DNA of 5,398 nt from assembly GCA_903924445.1 (NCBI GenBank), contig CAIYBQ010000079.1, positions 1 through 5,398 on the forward strand, read 5' to 3'. This DNA is from an uncultured Armatimonadota bacterium (GTDB lineage: Bacteria > Armatimonadota > Armatimonadia > Armatimonadales > Armatimonadaceae). Shown here one piece after another: positions 1-5,398 of the stretch (the stretch's first letter is position 1; each line of letters starts with the position of its first letter). The notes under the pieces were generated by a model. It saw only the letters and a list, made by a program, of their open reading frames with translations, searched no databases and had not been told where the DNA came from. A program made the position numbers and the translations under genes.

Positions 1-1
1 G

Positions 2-124
2 CTAGAAATTCATACCATTGAGGCTCTGGAAGACTCCGATGTCCTTAAAGTGTCAACGCCACACCTCGATGATGTCGTGCGCCTCGTGGACAACTATGGC
101 CGTGAGGGGACAAACGCGCCGTAG
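2..124 (+). CDS. C-terminal fragment of a probable cupin-fold sugar-phosphate protein (partial)
   Basis: An open frame enters from the left edge and ends at TAG 122-124, giving 40 residues. The readable part contains VSTPHLDDVVRLVDNYGR and ends in GREGTNAP. A 'STP-LDDVVR-x-D-YGR' tail is, as I recall it, typical of the last strand and tail of small cupin proteins annotated as mannose-6-phosphate-isomerase-like, often found near nucleotide-sugar or heptose genes. The metal-binding histidines of the cupin barrel would lie upstream, outside the window, so catalysis cannot be judged. An intrinsic terminator begins 23 bases after the stop, which supports this being a real gene end. The next gene converges on it from the other strand. 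The call rests on a short tail: real coding is fairly sure, cupin identity is moderate. Confidence 0.55.
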   Translation, partial: LEIHTIEALEDSDVLKVSTPHLDDVVRLVDNYGREGTNAP

Positions 125-147
125 GGGTTTCGCAGCCTAGTCATTGT

Positions 148-187
148 GAGTCGGCGCCGCGCTGTGGTGCGCCGGCTCTTATTTTTT
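148..187 (+). terminator. Rho-independent terminator of the cupin-like gene
   Basis: The arms GAGTCGGCGC (148-157) and GCGCCGGCTC (169-178) pair over 10 bp with a single G-U wobble, around an 11-base loop. A T-rich run, TTATTTTTT, follows at 179-187. Stem, loop and T-tract are in the right order for the + strand, 23 bases after the TAG at 124. Read on the - strand the stem is not followed by T's, so it would serve the convergent glycosyltransferase poorly. The T-tract doubles as the stop codon and final lysine codons of that gene. Confidence 0.75.
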
Positions 188-1477
188 GTGCTTGGTCTGA
201 TACGTTGCGAAAGCACTTTCAATCGCATCGCAAGCACCAGATACGCCATTTTCAGCTGAAACAATTTCACCGATGCGCCGTGCTGTCGCCTTGATGACGT
301 CATCCGTCATTAACGACTGTAGCAACCGTGTGTATCCCATTCCTTTGCAACGTCTGCGTGGACGCCAAGCACCGAGACCCGCTTTAACAACACGGTGTGC
401 ATTGTCCGGCTGGTCGTGTGCAAATGGCACCACAAGCTGCGGCTTTCCAGCACGCATCGCCTGTGCCGTCGTCCCCGCCCCGCCCTGATGTACAACCAGT
501 GAACACTTCGGCATAATCATTGAATGCGGTGCATATGGAACAGCAAGCGCCCCTGGAGGAAGACCTTCCAGCTCTTTCTGGCCATCCGGGAGACGTCCCA
601 CCAACAAAATCGACCGGTGCCCCGCGCGGTATGCGGCCCATGCCGATTGCTTGAAAAAGTCGCCCGCTGCAAATACTGCACTCGTCCCGAGCGTAAAGAG
701 AATCGGCTCCGGACCAGCATCGAGGAATGCCTGAACATCCGCGCTCCAGCCAGCCGCCTCGCCACCCTCGAGGTGATCGTGGAACAGAAATCCGGGCTGC
801 ACAACATGTTCTGGCCAGTCTGGTTGCGGCGAACCAAGCTGTGGCGAAAACAAGGCTAGCGTCAAATCTGGGGAAAACTGGCCATCGAACAGCGGATGGC
901 CACCCTTTTGCAAATGGTATTCGCTCCGCAAAGCGTCGACGGCCTTGACCCATCGCCGTGTGCGGTACTTGGCAAACGTCAGCAATGGAGCCATCACGCC
1001 CGGAGGAGGCATCGGCTTCCCAATAAGCTTAGTAACCCCCGGCGGAATGGGCGGGTCGTAGGCGCTGCAGAAAACAATCGGCTGAAGGACCATCGAGAAA
1101 AACGGGATGCCAAGGCGCTCCGCAACGATTGGACTAGGGAAGACAAGTGAGTGAGAAATCAGGAGATCGGCATCTTTACATGCTGTATGAAGATCTTCAT
1201 CCATGTCACGAAGACTTGGCAGAAGAACATCCGTGAGCATCGTCTTCGTGCCTGTCCGCGGGTCCATCACCCGGCGCGCAAGATCGTGGATGTCTTTTGG
1301 GTCCGGGAGGTCCGGGCGGAGGGGATGGAACTCGTAGCCCAGAGCCTCGACGCGCTCTTTATAGAGCGGGCAGGTAGCGATTCCGAGGTGGTGGCCACGC
1401 TGGCGAAGACCGGCGCACAGTCCGAGAACTGGATGCAGGTCGCCATACGTACCCCAAGTTGAGACTACGATTCGCAC
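179..1477 (-). CDS. GT1/GT28-type GT-B glycosyltransferase (UDP-glycosyltransferase-like)
   Basis: A complete 432-residue protein, a usual length for bacterial GT1/MGT enzymes, which transfer a sugar from a nucleotide donor to a lipid, sterol, polyketide or other small acceptor. The N-terminus has the glycine-rich first strand and loop STWGTYGDLHP (residues 6-16), corresponding to the GTxGDxxP motif of this fold. The C-terminal donor domain opens with LFTLGTSAV (260-268) and carries the donor signature HQGGAGTTAQAMRAGKP (330-346), then PFAHDQPDNA (351-360). The D355-Q356 pair matches the sugar-contacting D/E-Q of the plant PSPG box and bacterial relatives. I see no signal peptide or clear membrane helix, so it is probably cytosolic or peripheral at the membrane. 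The start is GTG (CAC on the + strand, 1475-1477), chosen because MRIVVSTWGTYGDL begins exactly where the family does. An AGG lies only about 4 bases upstream, a weak ribosome site. The gene is divergent from the ABC ATPase and convergent with the cupin-like gene. Acceptor and donor sugar cannot be read from sequence. Family assignment is firm, substrate unknown. Confidence 0.93.
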   Translation of the reverse strand: MRIVVSTWGTYGDLHPVLGLCAGLRQRGHHLGIATCPLYKERVEALGYEFHPLRPDLPDPKDIHDLARRVMDPRTGTKTMLTDVLLPSLRDMDEDLHTACKDADLLISHSLVFPSPIVAERLGIPFFSMVLQPIVFCSAYDPPIPPGVTKLIGKPMPPPGVMAPLLTFAKYRTRRWVKAVDALRSEYHLQKGGHPLFDGQFSPDLTLALFSPQLGSPQPDWPEHVVQPGFLFHDHLEGGEAAGWSADVQAFLDAGPEPILFTLGTSAVFAAGDFFKQSAWAAYRAGHRSILLVGRLPDGQKELEGLPPGALAVPYAPHSMIMPKCSLVVHQGGAGTTAQAMRAGKPQLVVPFAHDQPDNAHRVVKAGLGAWRPRRRCKGMGYTRLLQSLMTDDVIKATARRIGEIVSAENGVSGACDAIESAFATYQTKHKK

Positions 1478-1520
1478 AGTGCCTATGCTAACACACCAAT
1501 GTGCGGTATTCGTGAAATGT

Positions 1521-1541
1521 GTGTATTGGATGCATCAACAC
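1521..1541. promoter_or_regulatory. Imperfect palindrome, possible operator
   Basis: GATGCATC (1529-1536) is a perfect 8-bp palindrome. It is flanked by GTGT (1521-1524) on the left and ACAC (1538-1541) on the right, which are also complementary but not equidistant from the centre (3 bases of asymmetry). It lies about 45 bases upstream of the glycosyltransferase start and upstream of the candidate ATPase promoter, so a dimeric regulator could sit here. An 8-bp palindrome can occur by chance; this is a weak call. Confidence 0.22.
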
Positions 1542-1546
1542 GTAAG

Positions 1547-1575
1547 GTTTCACTCCGGTCATTCTCCTGTAGAAT
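1547..1575 (+). promoter_or_regulatory. Candidate sigma-70-like promoter for the ABC ATPase
   Basis: TAGAAT at 1570-1575 matches the TATAAT -10 consensus at five of six positions. Seventeen bases upstream, GTTTCA (1547-1552) matches TTGACA at only three of six. Transcription would start near 1582 and leave a leader of about 120 bases before the ATG at 1704. The good -10 is offset by the poor -35, and promoter consensus for this organism is not known. Confidence 0.25.
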
Positions 1576-1693
1576 GCTCAGACGTGGTGGCGATCATGCT
1601 GTGAACCTTGCCCTCGGGGATTCGTCCGTTGCTGTGATGCCATCCTGAAGTGCCCCCCGGGAACCAGGAAGCGCTAAAACCGTTACTGTATAC

Positions 1694-1697
1694 GGAG
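1694..1697 (+). promoter_or_regulatory. Ribosome binding site that fixes the ATPase start
   Basis: GGAG lies 6 bases before ATG 1704 (GGAGATAACAATG), a proper Shine-Dalgarno position. The longer frame reaching back to GTG 1650 has no such site, and its extra 18 residues do not look like family sequence. This decides in favour of the ATG at 1704. Confidence 0.7.
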
Positions 1698-1703
1698 ATA
1701 ACA

Positions 1704-2444
1704 ATGCCAGTCGTACTAGAGACAACCGATGTCACCAAGACCTATAAGACGGGTAACTTTGACCTGACCGTCCTTAAGGGAATCACGCTGCAAATTCACG
1801 CTGGTGAGTTTATAGCCATCATGGGGCCATCGGGTTCCGGCAAGTCGACCTATATGAACATCCTTGGATGTCTCGACCGGCCGACGACGGGTAAGTACTA
1901 TCTCGAGGGCGATGATGTCTCCCGCCTCTCCGATGACCGCCTCGCCGAAGTTCGCAACCGTAAGTTCGGCTTTGTTTTCCAGAGCTTCAACCTCCTCCCG
2001 CGGACGACTGCACTACGGCAGGTGGAGCTCCCGATGCTTTATGCCGGAGCAAGCAACCGTGAGGAGCGTGCCAAGTGGGCGCTGAATCGTGTTGGCCTCT
2101 CTGACCGCATGGACCACAAGCCCAATCAGCTTTCCGGTGGACAGCAACAGCGCGTTTCGATTGCCCGAAGTCTCGTCAATGACCCGGTCATCGTCTTTGC
2201 GGATGAACCAACAGGCGCACTCGATACCCGCACATCCTTTGAAATCATGGACATTTTCCAAGAGCTAAATGCCGAAGGAAAGACCGTCATCATGGTCACG
2301 CACGAAAATGACATCGCACGCCATGCCACACGGATCATCCGGTTCCGTGATGGTGAGATCGTAGAAGATGGCCCTGTTCTCGACCGTGTGTTCGCAAAGG
2401 ATGAGCTCGCTAAGCTGCCCCCTGTAAACGCACCGGCGCACTAA
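1704..2444 (+). CDS. ABC transporter ATP-binding protein, LolD/MacB type
   Basis: A complete ATPase of 246 residues, the normal length for stand-alone LolD/MacB-class subunits, which power membrane permeases that extract lipoproteins, export macrolides or peptides, or drive cell-division and stress machineries. All motifs are intact: Walker A GPSGSGKST (41-49), Q-loop glutamine about 93 in FVFQSFNLLP, signature LSGGQQQR (143-150), Walker B IVFADEP with D167 and E168, D-loop GALD (171-174), and switch histidine 200 in VTHEND. The class is indicated by MNILGCLDRPTTG after Walker A and by NLLPRTTALRQVELP after the Q-loop, typical of the MacB/LolD family and unlike Wzt-type polysaccharide ATPases. 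There is no transmembrane segment, so it needs a separate permease, and none lies in this window. The next gene is an SDR 9 bases downstream, not the usual FtsX/MacB permease. A tail of about 24 residues follows RDGEIVED and is not conserved in my recollection. Family certain; transported substrate unknown. Confidence 0.95.
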   Translation: MPVVLETTDVTKTYKTGNFDLTVLKGITLQIHAGEFIAIMGPSGSGKSTYMNILGCLDRPTTGKYYLEGDDVSRLSDDRLAEVRNRKFGFVFQSFNLLPRTTALRQVELPMLYAGASNREERAKWALNRVGLSDRMDHKPNQLSGGQQQRVSIARSLVNDPVIVFADEPTGALDTRTSFEIMDIFQELNAEGKTVIMVTHENDIARHATRIIRFRDGEIVEDGPVLDRVFAKDELAKLPPVNAPAH

Positions 2445-2453
2445 GCGGACATC

Positions 2454-3452
2454 ATGCGTGTTGTCATCTCCGGAGCCACCGGATTTATTGGAAATGCACT
2501 TGGCGCTGCGCACGATTTGCGGGGTGACTACCCTACCGGAATCGCAACGCGGAGTGGCGTTCTGGGGCCGATGCAGCTCGATGGCCTTGATATCCGTGAT
2601 GCCCGTGCGGTGGATGCGTGTATCGCACAGGCCCGTCCAGATATTATTTATCACTGCGCGGCACTCTCGACTCTCAAAGATCCCAGAAACCTGAACAACA
2701 TTGAGGAAATGATTCAGACCAATGTTATTGGGACGCTGAACATTCTAATGGCAGCTCGGCGGAGCAATGTAAAAGCATTTGTCTTCGTGTCTTCCGATAA
2801 GCAATATGGGACGCACGCCAGCCTGCCGGTAAATGACATTTCAGATGACACATTTGCAAATGGTGGTCTCTACGAAATGACAAAGGCGTGGGGCGATCAG
2901 CTGGCACGGTTGCTCGCAGGCGTCTCGGATGACATGTCAATACGGGTTGCACGCCTTGTAAATGTGCACGGTCCACGTGATCTGAATTTTTCGCGAATCA
3001 TTCCGGGCACTATCAAACGCTGCATCGATGGGACACCGGCCCGTGTAACCGCGGGGCCCGCCGGCGCCGCGCTGCGGGAATACATCCACATTTCGGATGT
3101 CACCAATGCTTTGCTTGCCCTGGCCGATGATGCCCTCAAAGCCACACGGCCAGCAGATTTGGAAGCGGCACCCAGTGGGATGCTCGTACCAGTTGCGTAC
3201 AACATCGGTAGCCCACACCGCCATACAGCATCCGATGTGGTCTCGCTGGTACGTAAGAGCGTGTCGGAGACATTGGGGATTGAGACACCTGAACCAGATG
3301 TGGCAGCATCTCCAGCAGGTGCATTTGAACCCCGTGACCAGACCACGGATACATCCCGCTTACGTTCCTTACTCGGACACTGGGAGCCAAAAAGCATTGC
3401 TGAGACGCTCCCGGCAACCATTGGTTGGTACGCATCCGCACTGGTTGATTAG
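2454..3452 (+). CDS. NAD(P)-dependent extended SDR, NDP-sugar epimerase/4,6-dehydratase-like
   Basis: A complete protein of 332 residues, a usual length for extended short-chain dehydrogenases acting on nucleotide sugars. It begins with the Rossmann glycine motif GATGFIG (7-13), followed by the DI/D pocket (LDIRDA, 45-50), HCAALS (67-72), VSSDKQYG (112-119) and the catalytic YxxxK as YEMTK (Y140, K144). NVHGPRDLNFSRIIP (170-184) and REYIHISD (208-215) match the substrate-binding region of epimerases and of CDP-glucose 4,6-dehydratases, whose 'GN-YG-GDLN-SR--P' stretch is very similar. The D115-K116 pair sits where dehydratases carry TDE or TDK, so dehydration at C4-C6 is plausible, but this is inference. 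The start follows the ATPase stop by 9 bases with only a weak GCGGA ribosome site, suggesting co-transcription and perhaps translational coupling. No nucleotidyltransferase that would make its substrate is present here. Superfamily firm, exact reaction open. Confidence 0.9.
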   Translation: MRVVISGATGFIGNALGAAHDLRGDYPTGIATRSGVLGPMQLDGLDIRDARAVDACIAQARPDIIYHCAALSTLKDPRNLNNIEEMIQTNVIGTLNILMAARRSNVKAFVFVSSDKQYGTHASLPVNDISDDTFANGGLYEMTKAWGDQLARLLAGVSDDMSIRVARLVNVHGPRDLNFSRIIPGTIKRCIDGTPARVTAGPAGAALREYIHISDVTNALLALADDALKATRPADLEAAPSGMLVPVAYNIGSPHRHTASDVVSLVRKSVSETLGIETPEPDVAASPAGAFEPRDQTTDTSRLRSLLGHWEPKSIAETLPATIGWYASALVD

Positions 3453-3471
3453 TGCCGTTCCTCTCCTAAAA

Positions 3472-3504
3472 TGCACATAGTTCTGTGCACACATTTCATG
3501 CACA
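3472..3504. repeat. Cluster of three TGCACA hexamers with an 8-bp palindrome
   Basis: TGCACA occurs at 3472-3477, 3486-3491 and 3499-3504, with start-to-start spacing of 14 and 13 bases. The middle copy is part of the perfect palindrome TGTGCACA (3484-3491), and the first copy can pair with TGTGCA (3484-3489) as a 6-bp hairpin around the loop TAGTTC. Regular spacing just upstream of a gene for an exported protein would suit cooperative binding of a regulator. Function is inference; the repeats themselves are plain to see. Confidence 0.4.
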
Positions 3505-3512
3505 CGTGAAAT
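3493..3512. promoter_or_regulatory. Inverted repeat ATTTCA-N8-TGAAAT, possible operator
   Basis: ATTTCA (3493-3498) and TGAAAT (3507-3512) are perfect complements across an 8-base spacer that itself contains TGCACA and overlaps CACGTG (3503-3508). The 20-bp size and near-symmetry are what a dimeric helix-turn-helix repressor site looks like. It lies 75 bases upstream of the protease start. No regulator gene is present in the window to assign to it. Confidence 0.3.
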
Positions 3513-3527
3513 TCATTAACTCTTTCT

Positions 3528-3543
3528 TATGCCAAACGGCATA
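3528..3543. promoter_or_regulatory. Short hairpin TATGCC-AAAC-GGCATA in the protease leader
   Basis: The 6-bp arms at 3528-3533 and 3538-3543 are perfectly complementary around the tetraloop AAAC. No T-run follows on either strand, so it is not a standard intrinsic terminator. It could be an operator or an mRNA 5' hairpin 45 bases before the protease start codon. Confidence 0.3.
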
Positions 3544-3587
3544 TTCGGAACAACAATTGCCTTACGTGACTGTGGATACAACCACTT

Positions 3588-5398
3588 ATGTTCACGTTTT
3601 CATCAAGCATCATCAAAAAAGTCACTTTTAGCACTTGGATTTGCGCAATCTTCAGCATCGTGAATGGCAGCCATGCCGATGTTCGTATTGCCCAAGCAGG
3701 GCAAGTCAGCACACTTCGACAGGAGGCAGTTCAGCTCTCCGAATACGATGCATCCACGGTTCTCGTTCAGTTCAAGCCCGGGCTATCAGACACGAACCGG
3801 GATCAGCTACTGGCCAATTTTGATGGGGCTCTGGTTCGCAAATTTAGTATTCTTCCTGGACTTGCGGAGGTCACCGTCGGGACATCCGTCGGGGATGCGC
3901 TCAGTACTCTAAGAGCATCCAACGCTGTCATTTCAGCTGAACCTAACTATCGGCTTCACGTGGCCGATGTCCCCAATGACCCTAGTTATTCGAAGCAGTG
4001 GGCACTTGACTCCGATACCGCCATCCATATAGATGCCCGTCGTGCGTGGGCTCTCCGCAAAGGATTACACTCTCTCAAGATTGCTGTGCTTGACACGGGA
4101 GTCGACAAAACACATCCTGAATTTGGTGACAACATCTGGACGAACCCGCGTGAAATCGCCGCGGATGGCATTGATAACGATGCAAATGGCTATATCGATG
4201 ACACCAATGGCTGGGATTTTACATACACGGCCCCAGGCTTGATGCGTTCCAATGGCGATAACGACCCGGCGGATGGCCACGGACATGGCACGCATGTGGC
4301 GGGCATTATCGCAGCGCAGGGGAACAACGAGATTGGGGTCACGGGCGTCTGCTGGGATGCTGGCATTGTCCCGCTGAAGGTCATTGGGGATGATGGCTCT
4401 GGGCTTACGAGCTGGTTGATCGCCGCCATCGAGTACAGCGTGCGTAACGGAATCCCGATTGCAAATGCATCCATTGGTGGTGCGAAGTACAGCGGCTTCT
4501 GCATGGCCGCCATTGCTAACGCAGGTGTGCAGGGAAATCTCCTGTTAGTGGCAGCTGCTGGAAACAACGGCACAGACAACGATGTCACACCATTTTATCC
4601 AGCATCTTATGATCTCCCGAACATTGTTTCCGTTGCAAGCACAACATCCAGCGGCACGATGTCATCCTTCTCAAACCGTGGGTTGGTAAGCGTCGACATC
4701 GCCGCGCCAGGGTCATCGATCACATCCACCTACCCACAATTAAAGGTCGCCAGCGGCTACACAACGCTTTCGGGCACATCGATGGCAGCACCGATGGTGA
4801 CTGGAGTAGCTACGCTCCTCCATGAAAACCGACCAGAGTGGGGATTTGCTGAGATCAAAGCGGCATTGCTTACATCTGTGACGCCACTGTCTGGGCTTTC
4901 GGGTACAGTCGCATCCGGTGGTTTAGTCAATGCGTATCAGGCGATGATGTTGTCGAATAAAGTTGAGTTAGTTGGTCTGCGGCTGGGTAAATCTGTACTT
5001 CGGGGCGGCGATCCTCTTACTGTTGAAGTGACGTTGGACCGTCCTGCGGCAGCCGGTGGGGTGGTGGCTGAGCTGTCATCCAACAATCCTGCTGTCCGCC
5101 TCCCTGCAAGTGTCGTGATTCCTGGCGGGATGACTAAGGCGACTATCACCGGCTCGGTGATGGCCGTTGGTGCGATGACAACCGGCTCAGTATCGGTAAC
5201 ACTCCAAGGGCAAACGCTGGATGTTCCCGTTACGGTGAAGCCTCCGATGTTGGGTGGTGTAACGCTTGGCTTGTCGCCGATTGCACCCAGTGGTGTGACA
5301 CAAGGCATCGTGTCGCTGCAGCAGCCAGCAGGGGAAACTGGATTGGATGTCCTGCTGACATCGGATATCCCTGGCATTGTTGTGCCGATGAGTGTTCA
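3588..5398 (+). CDS. Secreted subtilisin-family (S8) serine protease with Ig-like repeats, 3' truncated
   Basis: The frame opens at ATG 3588 (in-frame TGA at 3567 excludes a longer form) and runs off the window after 603 codons. Residues 1-30 form a signal peptide: K10-K11, a hydrophobic stretch about 12-25, and a signal peptidase I site SHA/D (30/31). Residues about 56-121 are an inhibitor_I9/fervidolysin-like prodomain, from VLVQFKPG (58-65) to AEPNY (117-121), then NDPSYSKQW (130-138). The catalytic tetrad is intact: Asp169 (AVLDTGV), His233 (GHGHGTHVAG), oxyanion Asn326 (AAAGNNG) and Ser398 (SGTSMAAP). An acidic loop DGIDNDANGYIDD (193-205) is a likely calcium site, common in this S8 group. 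The catalytic domain ends near residue 450 and Ig-like modules follow. The enzyme should be exported by Sec, activated by prodomain removal, and act outside the cytoplasm or at the surface. The ribosome site is weak (GGA 12 bases upstream of the ATG). Substrate and anchoring signal are not visible because the C-terminus is missing. Confidence 0.95.
   Translation, partial: MFTFSSSIIKKVTFSTWICAIFSIVNGSHADVRIAQAGQVSTLRQEAVQLSEYDASTVLVQFKPGLSDTNRDQLLANFDGALVRKFSILPGLAEVTVGTSVGDALSTLRASNAVISAEPNYRLHVADVPNDPSYSKQWALDSDTAIHIDARRAWALRKGLHSLKIAVLDTGVDKTHPEFGDNIWTNPREIAADGIDNDANGYIDDTNGWDFTYTAPGLMRSNGDNDPADGHGHGTHVAGIIAAQGNNEIGVTGVCWDAGIVPLKVIGDDGSGLTSWLIAAIEYSVRNGIPIANASIGGAKYSGFCMAAIANAGVQGNLLLVAAAGNNGTDNDVTPFYPASYDLPNIVSVASTTSSGTMSSFSNRGLVSVDIAAPGSSITSTYPQLKVASGYTTLSGTSMAAPMVTGVATLLHENRPEWGFAEIKAALLTSVTPLSGLSGTVASGGLVNAYQAMMLSNKVELVGLRLGKSVLRGGDPLTVEVTLDRPAAAGGVVAELSSNNPAVRLPASVVIPGGMTKATITGSVMAVGAMTTGSVSVTLQGQTLDVPVTVKPPMLGGVTLGLSPIAPSGVTQGIVSLQQPAGETGLDVLLTSDIPGIVVPMSV
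4962..5246 (+). repeat. Ig-like module 1 of the protease tail
   Basis: Residues 459-553 form a beta-rich, glycine/valine-rich module beginning VELVGLRLGKS and ending PVTVKPP. Residues 463-509 align without gaps to module 2 (557-603). Such stalk modules in secreted bacterial proteins usually hold the catalytic domain away from the surface or bind partners. Module borders are approximate. Confidence 0.6.
5247..5398 (+). repeat. Ig-like module 2 of the protease tail (cut by window end)
   Basis: Residues 554-603 repeat the start of module 1 at a period of 94 residues. By my hand alignment 15 of 47 positions are identical with no gap, including LG, the V-x-L of strand two, PA, G, LxS, P, and the closing P-x-SV. 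The module is incomplete; more copies may follow beyond 5398. Confidence 0.6.

Larger units (their letters stand above)
1478..1703. other. Divergent intergenic region between glycosyltransferase and ABC ATPase
   Basis: These 226 bases separate two divergent genes and must hold the promoters of both, unless the ATPase starts at the GTG at 1650. I find no convincing small gene: ATG-led frames such as the one at 1636 close after a few codons. One candidate -10 element and one palindrome are listed separately. No good -35/-10 pair stands out for the leftward glycosyltransferase. There is no T-tract hairpin and no recognisable riboswitch. Confidence 0.6.
3453..3587. other. Intergenic region upstream of the protease, rich in short palindromes
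   Basis: This 135-base stretch is AT-richer than its flanking genes. It contains three TGCACA hexamers, an inverted repeat and a short hairpin, listed separately. I see no T-tracted terminator for the SDR gene and no clear -35/-10 pair, though CATATT at 3540-3545 resembles a -10 at four of six positions. No small gene is supported. Confidence 0.55.

Noticed and set aside
384..953. Long second frame (189 residues) on the - strand within the glycosyltransferase gene
   Set aside because: It lies wholly inside a clearly real gene, its translation is rich in Cys, Arg and Trp without family motifs, and it is a frame shadow.
524..1462. Several + strand open frames (524-859, 727-948, 896-1150, 1151-1462) antisense to the glycosyltransferase
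   Set aside because: They have no recognisable domain and no ribosome sites that I can see, and they are antisense to a gene with full family motifs.
1650..1703. Longer ATPase form beginning at GTG 1650
   Set aside because: There is no ribosome site before it, its extra 18 residues do not resemble the family N-terminus, and a well-spaced GGAG precedes ATG 1704.
2897..3421. 174-residue - strand frame antisense to the SDR gene
   Set aside because: It has Ser/Arg/Ala-rich composition and no motifs, and the + strand SDR explains the sequence fully.
3472..3489. TGCACA-TAGTTC-TGTGCA hairpin as a terminator of the SDR gene
   Set aside because: The stem is only 6 bp and is followed by CACATTTC rather than a T-run.
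4937..5377. 146-residue open frame on the - strand opposite the Ig-like modules
   Set aside because: It is low-complexity Thr/Pro/Val/Ser sequence that follows from antisense reading of the Gly/Val/Thr-rich repeats. It has no independent support.
1..5398. Mobile element, CRISPR array, toxin-antitoxin or phage-defence system
   Set aside because: I saw no transposase, integrase, terminal inverted repeats, spaced direct repeats or small two-gene toxin module. The genes are ordinary surface, transport and sugar functions.

Overview
The window holds five protein-coding genes, two of them cut by its edges, and no rRNA, tRNA, CRISPR array, insertion sequence or phage gene that I can see. It looks like ordinary bacterial chromosome of moderately high GC. 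The Ig-like repeat style behind the subtilase (short glycine-rich strands with an 'LSSNNPA ... LPASV' pattern) and the type of glycosyltransferase recall Armatimonadota-like or other environmental bacteria. That placement is a guess from style and has not been checked against any database.

Layout. (1) Positions 2-124 (+) are the last 40 codons of a gene that resembles the C-terminus of small sugar-phosphate cupins. A good intrinsic terminator follows at 148-187. (2) Positions 179-1477 (-) are a complete GT1/GT28-type GT-B glycosyltransferase of 432 residues that starts with GTG and converges on gene 1. (3) Positions 1478-1703 are a divergent intergenic region with one weak candidate promoter and one palindrome. 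(4) Positions 1704-2444 (+) are a complete ABC ATPase of the LolD/MacB type (246 residues). Nine bases later, 2454-3452 (+) encode an extended SDR of 332 residues that resembles NDP-sugar epimerases and 4,6-dehydratases. The two probably form a transcription unit. (5) Positions 3453-3587 are an intergenic region rich in small palindromes. (6) From 3588 to the window end (+) runs a secreted subtilisin-family protease, with signal peptide, prodomain, complete catalytic tetrad and at least two Ig-like modules. It has no stop inside the window.

How they may fit together. A cupin, a glycosyltransferase and a nucleotide-sugar SDR suggest cell-surface glycan or glycolipid work, and the exported protease acts outside the cytoplasm. 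The ABC ATPase is of the lipoprotein/macrolide class, not the polysaccharide-exporter class, and no permease lies beside it here, so a joint pathway is inference only. I found no strong evidence for a novel defence, mobile or RNA system. The items most worth checking are the ATPase paired with an SDR gene, the palindrome-rich region before the protease, and the modular protease tail.
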